30,867 nucleotides of DNA from CAZWCX01 sp964632945 (GCA_964632945.1 CAZWCX010000089.1:1-30867); one strand, 5' to 3'. Counted from the stretch's first letter, positions 23,880 to 30,867 are shown. Notes: a model not told the origin generated them from the letters alone. Translations and numbers: made by a program.

Positions 23880-25010
23880 ATGCGTCTCGCCCAGGAACCC
23901 GGCAGCACTTCGCAGCGGCTGATCTCGCTCGATCAGTTCCGCGGCTACACGATCGCCGGCATGTTCCTCGTCAACTTCATCGGCAACTACAAGGCCGTCC
24001 ATCCGGTCCTCGACCACCACAACACGTACTGCAGCTACGCCGACACGATCATGCCCCACTTCTTCTTCGCGGTGGGGTTCGCCTTTCGGCTTACGTATCT
24101 GCGCGCGCGGGAGCGGGACGGGACGCGGGCCGCGGTGCGGCACGCGATCGTGCGCAACCTCGGCCTGCTGGCGATCGGCGCGGCGGTGTACGGATACGAT
24201 GCCGGCGCCAAGACCTGGGAGGAGGTGCGCGCCCTGGGCGCCTGGGCGTGGCTGACGACCACGTTCGGCGGCGTGCTCTTCCAGACGCTCGTGCACATCG
24301 CGGTGACCTCGCTCTGGGTGCTGCCCGTGATCGGGGCGAGACCGCGCGTGCTCGTAGTCTTCGCCGCGGTGTCCGGCCTCCTGCACCTCGGGCTGTCCCA
24401 CGCCTTCTGGTACGAGTGGGTCCGCACGCACCGGACGATCGACGGCGGACCGCTGGGATTCCTGACCTGGACGCTGCCGGTCCTCACGGGTGCGCTGGCG
24501 TACGACCTGCACGCCGCGCGGGGCGCGCGCGCCTCGCTGCGCCCGCTCGTCGGATGGGGCGTGGCCCTCATGGCCGGCGGCTACGCGCTGTCGTGCCTGA
24601 ACGGCGTCGCGCACGCACTGGCGGCCGACCCGCGCCCCGCGGCGCTCACCGCCTGGCTGGTGGAGCCGCCCTTCATGGCGCCGAGCCGTCCGGTCGACCT
24701 GTGGACGATGAGCCAGAAGGCGGGCAGCCTCTCGTATCAGACCTTCGCGGCCGGGCTGTCGCTGGCCGTGTTCGCGGCCTGCGTCGCGATCTGCGACCTC
24801 GGCGGCCGGCAATGGGGCGTATTCCGGACGCTGGGGCAGAACGCCCTGCTGGCCTACTTGATCCACTCCCCGCTCTCCGGCGGCGTGCAGAAGATCGTCC
24901 CCAAGGATGCCCCCCTCTGGTTCGTAACGCTGGGGTTCGGGCTGTTCTTCGTCGTGACCTGGGGAGTGATGAAGGTGCTGGAGCGGAACAAGATCTACCT
25001 CAAGCTGTGA
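23880..25010 (+). CDS. Polytopic membrane protein, HGSNAT/DUF5009-like acyltransferase family
   Basis: 376 aa. The N-terminal signature ISLDQFRGYTIAGMFLVNFI, then H46-H47 in DHHNTY and YADTIMPHFFFAVGFAF, matches bacterial relatives of heparan-alpha-glucosaminide N-acetyltransferase (DUF5009, NagX-like). In the human enzyme a His in the equivalent first loop is acetylated on one side of the membrane and passes the acetyl group to the sugar on the other. About nine hydrophobic helices can be seen, ending LWFVTLGFGLFFVVTWGVMK and a short cytoplasmic NKIYLKL tail. An amino-sugar O/N-acylation role at the envelope is inferred from the family; the substrate is unknown. The start is chosen because the family signature begins 16 residues later and upstream translation is low complexity. 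Confidence 0.8.
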   Translation: MRLAQEPGSTSQRLISLDQFRGYTIAGMFLVNFIGNYKAVHPVLDHHNTYCSYADTIMPHFFFAVGFAFRLTYLRARERDGTRAAVRHAIVRNLGLLAIGAAVYGYDAGAKTWEEVRALGAWAWLTTTFGGVLFQTLVHIAVTSLWVLPVIGARPRVLVVFAAVSGLLHLGLSHAFWYEWVRTHRTIDGGPLGFLTWTLPVLTGALAYDLHAARGARASLRPLVGWGVALMAGGYALSCLNGVAHALAADPRPAALTAWLVEPPFMAPSRPVDLWTMSQKAGSLSYQTFAAGLSLAVFAACVAICDLGGRQWGVFRTLGQNALLAYLIHSPLSGGVQKIVPKDAPLWFVTLGFGLFFVVTWGVMKVLERNKIYLKL

Positions 25011-25084
25011 TCCGGATCGCCCCCCGCGAGTCCCCGCCCGCCGGCCGCTCCCGCGGGATCCCGCCCCGCCGGGGTCATGAGCGC

Positions 25085-25113
25085 TTGCGCGCGGGACGGG
25101 AGGGCCCTAGAAT
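25085..25113 (+). promoter_or_regulatory. Promoter of the secreted peptidase gene
   Basis: TTGCGC (25085-25090), a 17-nt spacer and TAGAAT (25108-25113). The start near 25120 leaves about 37 nt of leader containing GGAG (25145-25148) before the GTG at 25157. Confidence 0.65.
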
Positions 25114-25156
25114 GGACGCGTGCGCGATCGTTCCCGGCCGGGGGGGAGAGAGTGAC

Positions 25157-26164
25157 GTGAGCCGAAACTTGACGGCGCGAACCGCCTGGACGCTCGCCGC
25201 GATCCTCGCGGTCGCCGCCCCCGCGCTCGCACAGTCGCCTCCCACCAAGGCCGGCCCTCCCGCCGCCCCCGTCCTCGAGCGCCACAAGACCAAGCACTTC
25301 GACATCTTCGCCCCCACCAAGGACTTCGCCGCCTCGCGGGAGGAGATGGTCGAAGCCGCGGCCGAGCGCTTCATCGCCCTGATGGGCAAGACCCCTCCCC
25401 GCGGTGCGCTCGTCCTCGCCGACCCCGCCCACAAGGACGCGCAGTGGGCGCGCTACATGAGCTACCGCAAACACGGGGCGAAATGGGTGATGCCCTGGAC
25501 GTCGCGACACCCGATGGGCGAGGGACTCTGGCCGCCGTACGGGGAGACGAACTCGATCGGCGGCGGCGATCCGCTGCCGCACGAGGCGGCGCACCTGATG
25601 CTGGTCTTCGCGGTCAACGACGGGTGCTCGGCGGGTCTGAAGCAGCGCTTCAACGGGTACGGGTCGTATCTCCCCGATTGGGTCGACGAGGGGGTGGCGA
25701 TCTACGTCGAGCACGAGGCGATCCGCAGCGCGCAGCGCCGGCTGATGGCGCGGAACATGGAGAAGCGGATCCCCTTCGAGGAGTTCTTCGCCATGGACCA
25801 CCCCGGCGCCCCCAAGATCGGGGGGAAGCCGAATCCCGCGGCGGGCCACGGCTTCGCGGGGGGGATGGGCCGGGCGCAGATCTACTACATGGAGACGGTG
25901 ACGGTCGTGGAGTTCCTCGAGGCGGCCGCGGGGGCGGAGGGATTCCGCAAGATCCTGCGAACGCTGCAGACCGGCGCCACGATGGACAAGGCGCTCAAGC
26001 ACCTGCCGGAGTGGTACCCGCGCGATCTTGCGGGCCTCGAGGAGGTGTGGATGCGCTGGGTGGAGGACGGAGAGCTGCCGGAGAGGCCGGAGCCGGAGCC
26101 GGCTGCGGAAGGGGCAGCGCCAGGGAACGGCAGCGCCGGCTCCGCCGCCCGGGAAGGTCGCTGA
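25157..26164 (+). CDS. Secreted gluzincin-type metallopeptidase (HEAAH)
   Basis: 335 aa from the GTG at 25157 (GGAG 8 nt upstream). An in-frame ATG at 25112 overlaps the -10 box and is rejected. The signal peptide is MSRNLTARTAWTLAAILAVA, with cleavage after ALA-Q near residue 26. The domain starts with KTKHFDIFAPT, a strand seen in DUF1570/peptidase-MA-like proteins. PLPHEAAHLM carries the zinc motif H142-E-A-A-H146, and LPDWVDEGVAIYVEHE about 32 residues later supplies the gluzincin third ligand (E178). This HExxH plus W-x-DEG-x-A-x-Y pattern is good evidence for a zinc peptidase of the M1/M4-like clan. The tail is Pro/Glu/Ala-rich and disordered. Substrate unknown. It is separated by 140 bp from the next gene. 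Confidence 0.8.
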   Translation: MSRNLTARTAWTLAAILAVAAPALAQSPPTKAGPPAAPVLERHKTKHFDIFAPTKDFAASREEMVEAAAERFIALMGKTPPRGALVLADPAHKDAQWARYMSYRKHGAKWVMPWTSRHPMGEGLWPPYGETNSIGGGDPLPHEAAHLMLVFAVNDGCSAGLKQRFNGYGSYLPDWVDEGVAIYVEHEAIRSAQRRLMARNMEKRIPFEEFFAMDHPGAPKIGGKPNPAAGHGFAGGMGRAQIYYMETVTVVEFLEAAAGAEGFRKILRTLQTGATMDKALKHLPEWYPRDLAGLEEVWMRWVEDGELPERPEPEPAAEGAAPGNGSAGSAAREGR

Positions 26165-26216
26165 ATCCCCGCCTCGAGGGATCGGTCGACTCCGGACGGA
26201 AACCCTCGTCCTACCC

Positions 26217-26245
26217 TGGACAGGTTCGACATCGTGAGCGAGAAT
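26217..26245 (+). promoter_or_regulatory. Possible promoter of the FG-GAP gene
   Basis: TGGACA (26217-26222), a 17-nt spacer and GAGAAT (26240-26245), a moderate match. The start near 26252 leaves about 53 nt to the ATG at 26305. Confidence 0.4.
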
Positions 26246-26304
26246 GCAGGGCCTCGCCCGAGCGTCGGGGCAGAATTCGAACTCGAATCGAGCTGTAGCA
26301 AGGG

Positions 26305-28218
26305 ATGCGCAAGTCCGACCCCGCCTCAGCGAAACCGACGAACCCGCCGCACGCCCGAGGTTCCGCGGGCCCTCCCCGGCCTGCCCGGCACCTCCGATGG
26401 CTGGGAGCCGCCGGCCTCGCGGTCGCCGTCCTGGCGCTGACCTTCGCCGTGCGCCGCGGTCCTTCCCCCGCCTCGGACACCACGGCGCCGGTGGACGCGG
26501 ATACGGCTCCGCTCCAGAACACCCATCGACCGATCGCGGACGAGGTGGATGATCCACGTCGCGACGGCTGGAGGAGCGAAGCCTTTCACGCGGCGGCGAA
26601 GAAGACTCTGATTGCGGTCGGAAAGTGGATTACCGCGGCCGTCAACCCCACCCCGCAGCCGGCGGATTCCTTGGCCTCGCAGGACTTCCAAGCGTCTCTG
26701 CTCGTGCCCGCGGACCTCGAGCGGGTTTACGAACACGGTCCGGTGATCGTCTTGCGCCCGGCCGGCTCGCCCTCGGACGTCCCACTCGACCCGGAACGAG
26801 GACCGTCGGCGCTCTCGAGGGCAGTGGAGCGCATGCGATCCCGATGGCAGGAATGGCCCGACCTCCACGCGGAGATCAAGGTGGTCCGGTTGCTCGAAAC
26901 CGACGCCGGCTTCGAAACCATGGTCGACTTCGAATTCCACAGCCGAAGCCCGGATCGGAATCTGCAAGTCAATGCCGTCTGGGAATGCGCCTGGGCACCC
27001 TGGAAGGACGGAGAGCATCCGCACCTGCGCCGGATCCGGTTGAAGGAGTATGAACAGATTGAAGTCCGTGGGACCGCCGCGCCGCGCTTCACGGACGCGA
27101 CGGAGGCCGTGCTCGGGGCCGACACCGCCTATCGGCAACAGATGGTCCACGGAGTCGGGCATTGGATCGAGCGGATCGAAGCGGGCGTCGGCGTCAACCT
27201 GTACTCGAGATACGGCGGGGCGGTCGGGGACGTGAACGGGGACGGCCGCGAGGACTTGTACGTCTGCCAGCCTGGCGGGCTTCCCAATCGCCTGTTCGTG
27301 CAGGCGGAAGACGGTACGGCGTTCGACGACTCGGCTCGTGCGGGAGTGGACTGGCTGGACGACACGCGGGCGGCGCTGCTGGTGGATCTCGACAACGACG
27401 ATGATCTCGACCTGGTATTGGCCTGTCGAGGGAGGGTGGTGATCCATAGCAACGACGGGACGGGTCGTTTCGAGGTCAAGGCGAGCCTTCCGGTCGGACA
27501 GGACACCCAGTCCCTCGCGGCCGCCGACTACAATCGGGATGGGTACCTCGACGTGTACGTGTGTGTCGCTCGGGCGGAAGAGGACGACACCGCTCGCGCT
27601 CCCCGTCCCATGTTCGTCTACCACAACGCGAACGACGGATCGCCGAATCACCTGTTCCGAAACGACGGAGTTTGGAACTTCGTCGACGTGACCCTGCCGG
27701 TGGGGCTCGACGTCGACAATCGCCGACACAGCCTGGCCGCGGCGTGGGAAGACTACGATGACGACGGAGACCCCGACCTGTATGTGGCGAACGACTACGG
27801 GGCAAACGTGCTGTATCGAAACGACCGGGGAGTCTTCACCAACGTCGCTGCGATGGCCGGAGTCGAGGACTACGGATCCGGCATGTCGGCGGACTGGGGC
27901 GACTACGACGGGGACGGCCGGGTCGACCTCTACATCGGAAACATGTTCTCTTCCGCGGGCGGCCGGATCGTGCCGCAGTCGCGATTCCGCGCCGGGGACG
28001 ACACGAGCGTGCGCGATCTCTACGCTCGCTTCGCCCGGGGCAACTCGTTGTTCCGTAGCCGGGGCGACGGGACGTTCGAAGACGTCAGCCTCGCCGCCGG
28101 AGTAACGATGGGTCGGTGGGCGTGGAGCTCTCTCTTCGCCGATCTGAACAACGACGGGTTCGAAGACCTGGTCGTCGCCAACGGGTACATCACGGCCGCG
28201 GATCCCGGCGACTTGTGA
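26305..28218 (+). CDS. FG-GAP/VCBS repeat part of the same gene, as read with TGA as stop
   Basis: Under the standard code this part ends after 637 residues, in VVANGYITAADPGDL. It contains the membrane anchor LGAAGLAVAVLALTFAV, a region with EIKVVRLLETDAGFETMVDF, and about five FG-GAP repeats (GGAVGDVNGDGREDLYVCQP; LLVDLDNDDDLDLVLA; AAADYNRDGYLDVYVCV; AWEDYDDDGDPDLYVANDYG; DWGDYDGDGRVDLYIGNMF; LFADLNNDGFEDLVVANGY). Such repeats fold as beta-propeller blades binding calcium outside the cytoplasm. The break falls directly after a propeller blade, before the closing blade and ASPIC domain, so the product would be truncated. Listed separately because a standard gene caller would split the gene here. 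Confidence 0.55.
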   Translation: MRKSDPASAKPTNPPHARGSAGPPRPARHLRWLGAAGLAVAVLALTFAVRRGPSPASDTTAPVDADTAPLQNTHRPIADEVDDPRRDGWRSEAFHAAAKKTLIAVGKWITAAVNPTPQPADSLASQDFQASLLVPADLERVYEHGPVIVLRPAGSPSDVPLDPERGPSALSRAVERMRSRWQEWPDLHAEIKVVRLLETDAGFETMVDFEFHSRSPDRNLQVNAVWECAWAPWKDGEHPHLRRIRLKEYEQIEVRGTAAPRFTDATEAVLGADTAYRQQMVHGVGHWIERIEAGVGVNLYSRYGGAVGDVNGDGREDLYVCQPGGLPNRLFVQAEDGTAFDDSARAGVDWLDDTRAALLVDLDNDDDLDLVLACRGRVVIHSNDGTGRFEVKASLPVGQDTQSLAAADYNRDGYLDVYVCVARAEEDDTARAPRPMFVYHNANDGSPNHLFRNDGVWNFVDVTLPVGLDVDNRRHSLAAAWEDYDDDGDPDLYVANDYGANVLYRNDRGVFTNVAAMAGVEDYGSGMSADWGDYDGDGRVDLYIGNMFSSAGGRIVPQSRFRAGDDTSVRDLYARFARGNSLFRSRGDGTFEDVSLAAGVTMGRWAWSSLFADLNNDGFEDLVVANGYITAADPGDL

Positions 28219-30117
28219 AGCTTCTTCTGGCGACAGGTGCTGTCGCAACCTTCCATGCAGGCCATCGAGGCGACTCCGACCGACTTGAGCAGTCGGGAAG
28301 CGGCGGAACTGCACACGATGCTGCTCCAGGGGCGCTCCTGGAGCGGTCGGGAGCGGAACGTAGCCTTCCTGAACGTGGGTCGCGGATCGTTTGCCGACGC
28401 CTCCGCCGCCATGCAACTGGACTACCCCGACGATGGGCGGGCCGTGTGTCTCACCGACTGGGACCGGGACGGCGATCTCGACCTCTGGATCGTCAACCGC
28501 TCATCCCCCCAGGTTCGGTTTCTTCGCAACGAGACCAACGACGACGGCGGCGTACTGATCCGGTTGCAGGGACGATGCTGCAACCGGTTCGGAGTCGGGG
28601 CCCGAGTTTCGACGACGATCCGCGGGCCTCGCGGCGACGTCCGGGTCCGCCACCATTCGGTTCGCGCTGGTCGCGGATACCTGGCCCAATCCACGTTCCT
28701 GGTGCACATCGCGCGATCCAAGGGCGAGACCGTGGAGGACGTGACGGTCCGCTGGCCCTGCGGGACGTCGGAGCGCTTTGCGGGTGCGTGGGAACACCCG
28801 CGGCACTTGCTCGCGGAGGGAACGGGAAAACCTCAAGCCCTTCCCTCCCCAACACACGTCCCTTCCACACCCCAGGGCCTTGAAAGATGCGACGCAGAGG
28901 ATCGGGTCAGCCGACTCTACTCCTGGTCAAGGCCCAATCTCGTATCCCTGGCGTACGATCACCCGACGAAGGGCCCGCAGACCCTGGGTTCGGACGAATC
29001 ATCGAGCCGCTGGATCTGCATCTGGGCAAGCTGGTGTCGTGGTTGCGTCGACGAACTTCGGGAATTTGCCTCGCAACGGCCCGCTCTTGTATCTCTCGGC
29101 ATTCTGCCGGTGGCGCTGTGCACCGAACAAGCCGACGGAGAGCCCCGATCCAACCCTAGCCGTGCACAGGAAATCATGGGTGCCCTGGACTGGCCTGGGG
29201 AGTGGGGGTTCATCACCAAACGGAGTCTGGAACTGCTCGAGGTGCAACTGAACGCTCTGCTCGGTCGCGAGAGACCCTTGGTCGTCCCGACGAGCCTGCT
29301 GGTCACCGCAGATGGGAGAATTGCCGCCATCTACGCCGGCCGGCTGACCCTGGAGCGTCTGAAGCATGATTCGCCGTTGCTTCGGGCATCGATCGAGGAC
29401 GCTCGTGCCGCCGCAGTCCCGTTTCCCGCAAATTGGCATTCCGGGATCGAGGTCCACGCCAATCGTCAGATCGGGGAAATGCTGTTCAAGCGCGGACACG
29501 CTGACGAGTCGACCCGATTCTTGCAGTCGGCACAGCTCGAGCGTCCGAACGATCCACCGACCCTTGCCGTCCTGGGTGCGCTTCACATGACAGGGGGAAG
29601 ATTCCTTCCCGCGATCGACTGCTTTCGCAAAGCGATTCAGAACTCCCCGTTCGATGCGGTCCTTTATCACAATCTCGGATTGGCAATGTATGCCCAAGGC
29701 CGCAAGAAGGATGCTGAGTCCTATCTCACGTCGGCATCGGCCTTGTCCCCAGGATATGCCCAGCCGCACCTCGCCCTCGCCAGAGTTTACCGAGATTCAG
29801 GACGGCTGGGAGACGCAGCGCAAGAATGTCAGACCGCATTGAAGAAGGCCCCATCAAGTGTTGATGCACACTTTTCTTACGCGCTCGTCCTCGTGCACCA
29901 GGGTAAGGACGCCGAAGCTCGCGACGCACTCGACCGCGGGCTTAGATACGATGATCGCCACGTGGAATCATGGGCAAGCCTTGGCTTGGTACTCGCGCGA
30001 CTGGAGGACCCGGTTCGATCTATCATTGCGTTCGAACGCGCGCTTGCCCTTGATCCCAACCACGAGATTGCACGCAGGAAGGTCAGCGAGCTCCGGCAGC
30101 GCGAACGTCAGAAATGA
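26305..30117 (+). CDS. FG-GAP/ASPIC-thioredoxin-TPR protein with an in-frame TGA, candidate selenoprotein
   Basis: Read as one frame this is 1271 codons including the final stop, with a single internal TGA at codon 638 (28216-28218). An in-frame TAG nine bases upstream fixes the ATG at 26305 as the earliest start. Order of domains: signal anchor (about 31-50), an uncharacterised segment (55-290), FG-GAP/VCBS repeats with Asp-rich calcium loops such as DVNGDGREDLYV and DYDGDGRVDLYI (300-635), the TGA followed by SFFWRQ, one more repeat (DWDRDGDLDLWIVN), an ASPIC/UnbV domain, a thioredoxin-like domain with WCRGC (C911, C914) and at least five TPRs. Proteins with FG-GAP repeats normally end in ASPIC/UnbV, so the part after TGA belongs to the same protein. 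A SECIS-like hairpin follows the TGA. Selenocysteine insertion is inference; a nonsense mutation is the alternative. Confidence 0.65.
28216..28246 (+). promoter_or_regulatory. TGA codon plus bacterial SECIS-like hairpin
   Basis: TGA (28216-28218) is followed by GCGACAG (28230-28236), GTG and CTGTCGC (28240-28246), a perfect inverted repeat. Opening the last pair gives a 6-bp stem with a GGUGC loop. Seventeen nucleotides separate the TGA from the loop GGU; in E. coli fdhF the gap is 18 and the loop is GGUC. The core CAGGUGCUG closely resembles fdhF CAGGUCUG. The bulged U of fdhF is not evident here. Recoding is inferred. Confidence 0.55.
28237..30117 (+). CDS. ASPIC/UnbV, thioredoxin-like and TPR part of the same gene
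   Basis: Same frame as the preceding part, resuming after SFFWRQ. The GTG at 28237 has no Shine-Dalgarno sequence and lies inside the hairpin loop, so independent translation is unlikely. It holds the last FG-GAP blade (VCLTDWDRDGDLDLWIVN), then ASPIC/UnbV (NRFGVGARVSTTIRGPRGDV, then VTVRWPCGTSERF). A thioredoxin-like domain has ICIWASWCRGCVDELREF and a likely cis-Pro strand VPTSLLVTADGRIAAIYAG, as in TlpA/ResA-type oxidoreductases. C-terminal TPRs begin near GEMLFKRGHADESTRFLQSA and end LDPNHEIARRKVSEL. GC content drops clearly in the TPR part (about 52% in one 60-base line counted). Listed separately because gene callers would report it as its own gene. Confidence 0.6.
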   Translation: MLSQPSMQAIEATPTDLSSREAAELHTMLLQGRSWSGRERNVAFLNVGRGSFADASAAMQLDYPDDGRAVCLTDWDRDGDLDLWIVNRSSPQVRFLRNETNDDGGVLIRLQGRCCNRFGVGARVSTTIRGPRGDVRVRHHSVRAGRGYLAQSTFLVHIARSKGETVEDVTVRWPCGTSERFAGAWEHPRHLLAEGTGKPQALPSPTHVPSTPQGLERCDAEDRVSRLYSWSRPNLVSLAYDHPTKGPQTLGSDESSSRWICIWASWCRGCVDELREFASQRPALVSLGILPVALCTEQADGEPRSNPSRAQEIMGALDWPGEWGFITKRSLELLEVQLNALLGRERPLVVPTSLLVTADGRIAAIYAGRLTLERLKHDSPLLRASIEDARAAAVPFPANWHSGIEVHANRQIGEMLFKRGHADESTRFLQSAQLERPNDPPTLAVLGALHMTGGRFLPAIDCFRKAIQNSPFDAVLYHNLGLAMYAQGRKKDAESYLTSASALSPGYAQPHLALARVYRDSGRLGDAAQECQTALKKAPSSVDAHFSYALVLVHQGKDAEARDALDRGLRYDDRHVESWASLGLVLARLEDPVRSIIAFERALALDPNHEIARRKVSELRQRERQK

Positions 30118-30200
30118 GCATTATTGCTGCACGCAGCGTCCTACGTCAACTCACCGTTGCAACGATCACAGGATCATCGTGGTTCGCAATCTGCCGTCGG

Positions 30201-30254
30201 GCATCCGTCCGGAAAACCACACGGCTGTTCACACCACGCGCTGGGATCGCGTGT
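30201..30254 (+). repeat. 54-bp direct repeat, copy 1
   Basis: Matches 30814-30867 in the same orientation with five mismatches by eye; the invariant core includes GGCTGTTCACACCACGCG. The left edge is sharp at 30201. It lies 84 bp after the end of the TPR gene and covers no gene. Confidence 0.85.
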
Positions 30255-30316
30255 GCGCGATTAAGTAGCAAGGTACGCGTCCGGTCTCCCCAGGGGCAGC
30301 CCGCGGGCCCGAAAAC

Positions 30317-30350
30317 GCGCAGGGCCCCGTCCGTCGGACAGGGCCCGCGC
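30317..30350 (-). terminator. Long hairpin, terminator-like on the minus strand
   Basis: GCGC, GGGCCC and GTCC (30317-30332) pair with GGAC, GGGCCC and GCGC (30336-30350) around a 3-nt loop, with one bulge and one mismatch. On the minus strand the stem is followed by GTTTTC, so it may end transcription of the IS66 remnant. Confidence 0.45.
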
Positions 30351-30376
30351 AGCCAACGCGAGGTTTGGACTCCCCG

Positions 30377-30835
30377 CTACGTTGCTGTGGGACGCCAGGT
30401 GTCCGGGAGCAGTTCGTCCAACCTCTCCGACCAAGCGCCGCTGCCGAGCTTGGTGAGAACGTCCGTTAGATAGGGCAGCGGGGGAACCTGGTTCAGGATG
30501 CATGTCCGCATGAGGCTGTAGATTCCTGCGGCGCGGTGCGCGGCGTCATGCGAGCCCGCGAAGAGGTAGTTCTTTCTTCCCGTCGCGATGTCGCGCATTT
30601 GTTGCTCGCACAGGTTGTTGTCGGGGCTGATCCTCCCGTCCTCGAGAAAGCGCGTCAATGCGAACCAGTGGTTCAACGCGTAGGCGCAGGCCCCCGCGAG
30701 GTCCGTGCTCGGTGGCTCGCTCGCATGCGTGGCGACGCACCAGCGCTTGAAGTTCTCGAGGATCGGTGACGTGCGCTCCTGTCGGAGCTTGGCGCGCTCG
30801 GGTGGCGCAAGCCGTATCCGTCCGGCAAACCACAC
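30377..30835 (-). pseudogene. IS66-family transposase, C-terminal fragment
   Basis: About 152 codons reading into the window from the right. The protein carries the IS66 C-terminal signature: NHWFALTRFLEDGRISPDNN, the catalytic Glu in CEQQMRDIATGRKNYLFAGS, then IYSLMRTCILNQVPPLPYLTDVL. A full IS66 transposase is roughly 500 residues, so most of the protein, including the first two catalytic Asp residues, is missing. The frame meets a TGA at 30844-30842, and transposase-like sequence starts only near 30814, exactly where the 54-bp repeat ends. It is therefore a decayed remnant and not a functional element. No terminal inverted repeat or target duplication was recognised. Confidence 0.88.
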
Positions 30836-30867
30836 GGCTGTTCACACCACGCGATGGCATCGCCTGT
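30814..30867 (+). repeat. 54-bp direct repeat, copy 2 (runs to the window edge)
   Basis: Second copy of the 30201-30254 sequence, offset by 613 bp. Its left edge coincides with the point where transposase homology stops. It may continue beyond the window, so its true length is unknown. Confidence 0.85.

Noticed and set aside
25112..25114. ATG as start of the secreted peptidase
   Set aside because: It overlaps the -10 box TAGAAT and would put 15 charged or mixed residues before the signal peptide; the GTG at 25157 has a good ribosome site.
26305..30117. TGA as a reassigned sense codon, or a frameshift between two halves
   Set aside because: Several genes in the window end in TGA, including two ATGA overlaps in the glmU-rpsF operon, so the code is standard. 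The two halves are in the same frame, so no frameshift is needed.
28237..30117. The second half as an independently started gene
   Set aside because: The GTG lies in the hairpin loop without a Shine-Dalgarno sequence, and the segment begins inside a conserved FG-GAP/ASPIC protein. It cannot be fully excluded.
30377..30867. An intact IS66 insertion sequence
   Set aside because: Only the last third of the transposase is present, an in-frame stop lies just upstream, and no terminal inverted repeats or partner genes are seen.
1..30867. CRISPR arrays, tRNA or rRNA genes, prophage modules
   Set aside because: No regularly spaced short repeats, no cloverleaf with a TTCGA-type arm and no phage structural genes were found on either strand by eye.

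Overview
This is a GC-rich (about 70% by eye) bacterial chromosome segment. The best guess is Planctomycetota or a close relative. The grounds are a large transmembrane Ser/Thr kinase with a TPR-type sensor half, an FG-GAP/ASPIC (CRTAC1-type) protein, a CTC-type L25 in a glmU-prs-rplY-pth-rpsF cluster, and several secreted proteins of no clear family. The phylum is inferred from gene content only. Promoters look like ordinary sigma70 sites (TTG-type -35, 16-18 nt spacer, TAnnnT -10), and eight such pairs could be placed.

Layout. 1-1338: 3' part of a SNF2 helicase gene. 1447-5523: Ser/Thr kinase with a 21-residue Thr-motif repeat before the kinase domain and about ten 46-residue TPR-like units after its membrane helix. 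5524-5968: AT-rich gap with a terminator candidate and a promoter. 5969-6586: unknown basic protein. 6712-13602: a plus-strand metal-efflux operon: His-rich membrane-anchored protein, His-rich periplasmic adaptor, HME-type RND pump and outer-membrane lipoprotein channel. 13603-13880: hairpins between convergent genes. 17991-13881 (minus): a tightly packed operon glmU-prs-rplY(ctc)-pth-rpsF with ATGA overlaps and its own strong promoter at 18146-18118. 17992-18973: about 1 kb without a convincing gene but with an orphan strong plus-strand promoter and possibly a structured RNA. 18974-20512: NFACT/RqcH ribosome-rescue protein. 20589-21953: secreted HExxH protein with a PDZ domain. 22276-23640: REC-PAS-GGDEF diguanylate cyclase. 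23880-25010: HGSNAT-like (DUF5009-type) membrane protein. 25157-26164: secreted gluzincin-like HEAAH peptidase. 26305-30117: FG-GAP/ASPIC/thioredoxin/TPR protein interrupted by one in-frame TGA. 30118-30867: hairpin, 54-bp direct repeat and a truncated IS66 transposase.

Main discovery candidate. The FG-GAP gene reads in a single frame from 26305 to 30117 except for one TGA (28216-28218, residue 638). The conserved protein resumes at once in the same frame. Seventeen nucleotides after the TGA comes a loop beginning GGU, closed by a perfect 6-7 bp stem. This is the size, distance and loop of a bacterial SECIS element. TGA is an ordinary stop elsewhere in the window, including two ATGA overlaps. 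I therefore propose a large extracytoplasmic selenoprotein that also carries a WCxxC thioredoxin-like domain and TPRs. A plain nonsense mutation remains the main alternative. The gene is lower in GC than its neighbours, falls further towards its 3' end and lies beside IS remnants, so acquisition by transfer is possible.

How the genes fit together. The efflux operon is a self-contained tripartite heavy-metal exporter with extra histidine-rich metal-binding segments. The minus-strand operon links UDP-GlcNAc and PRPP supply with translation proteins. The rest is a series of separately promoted signalling and envelope genes.
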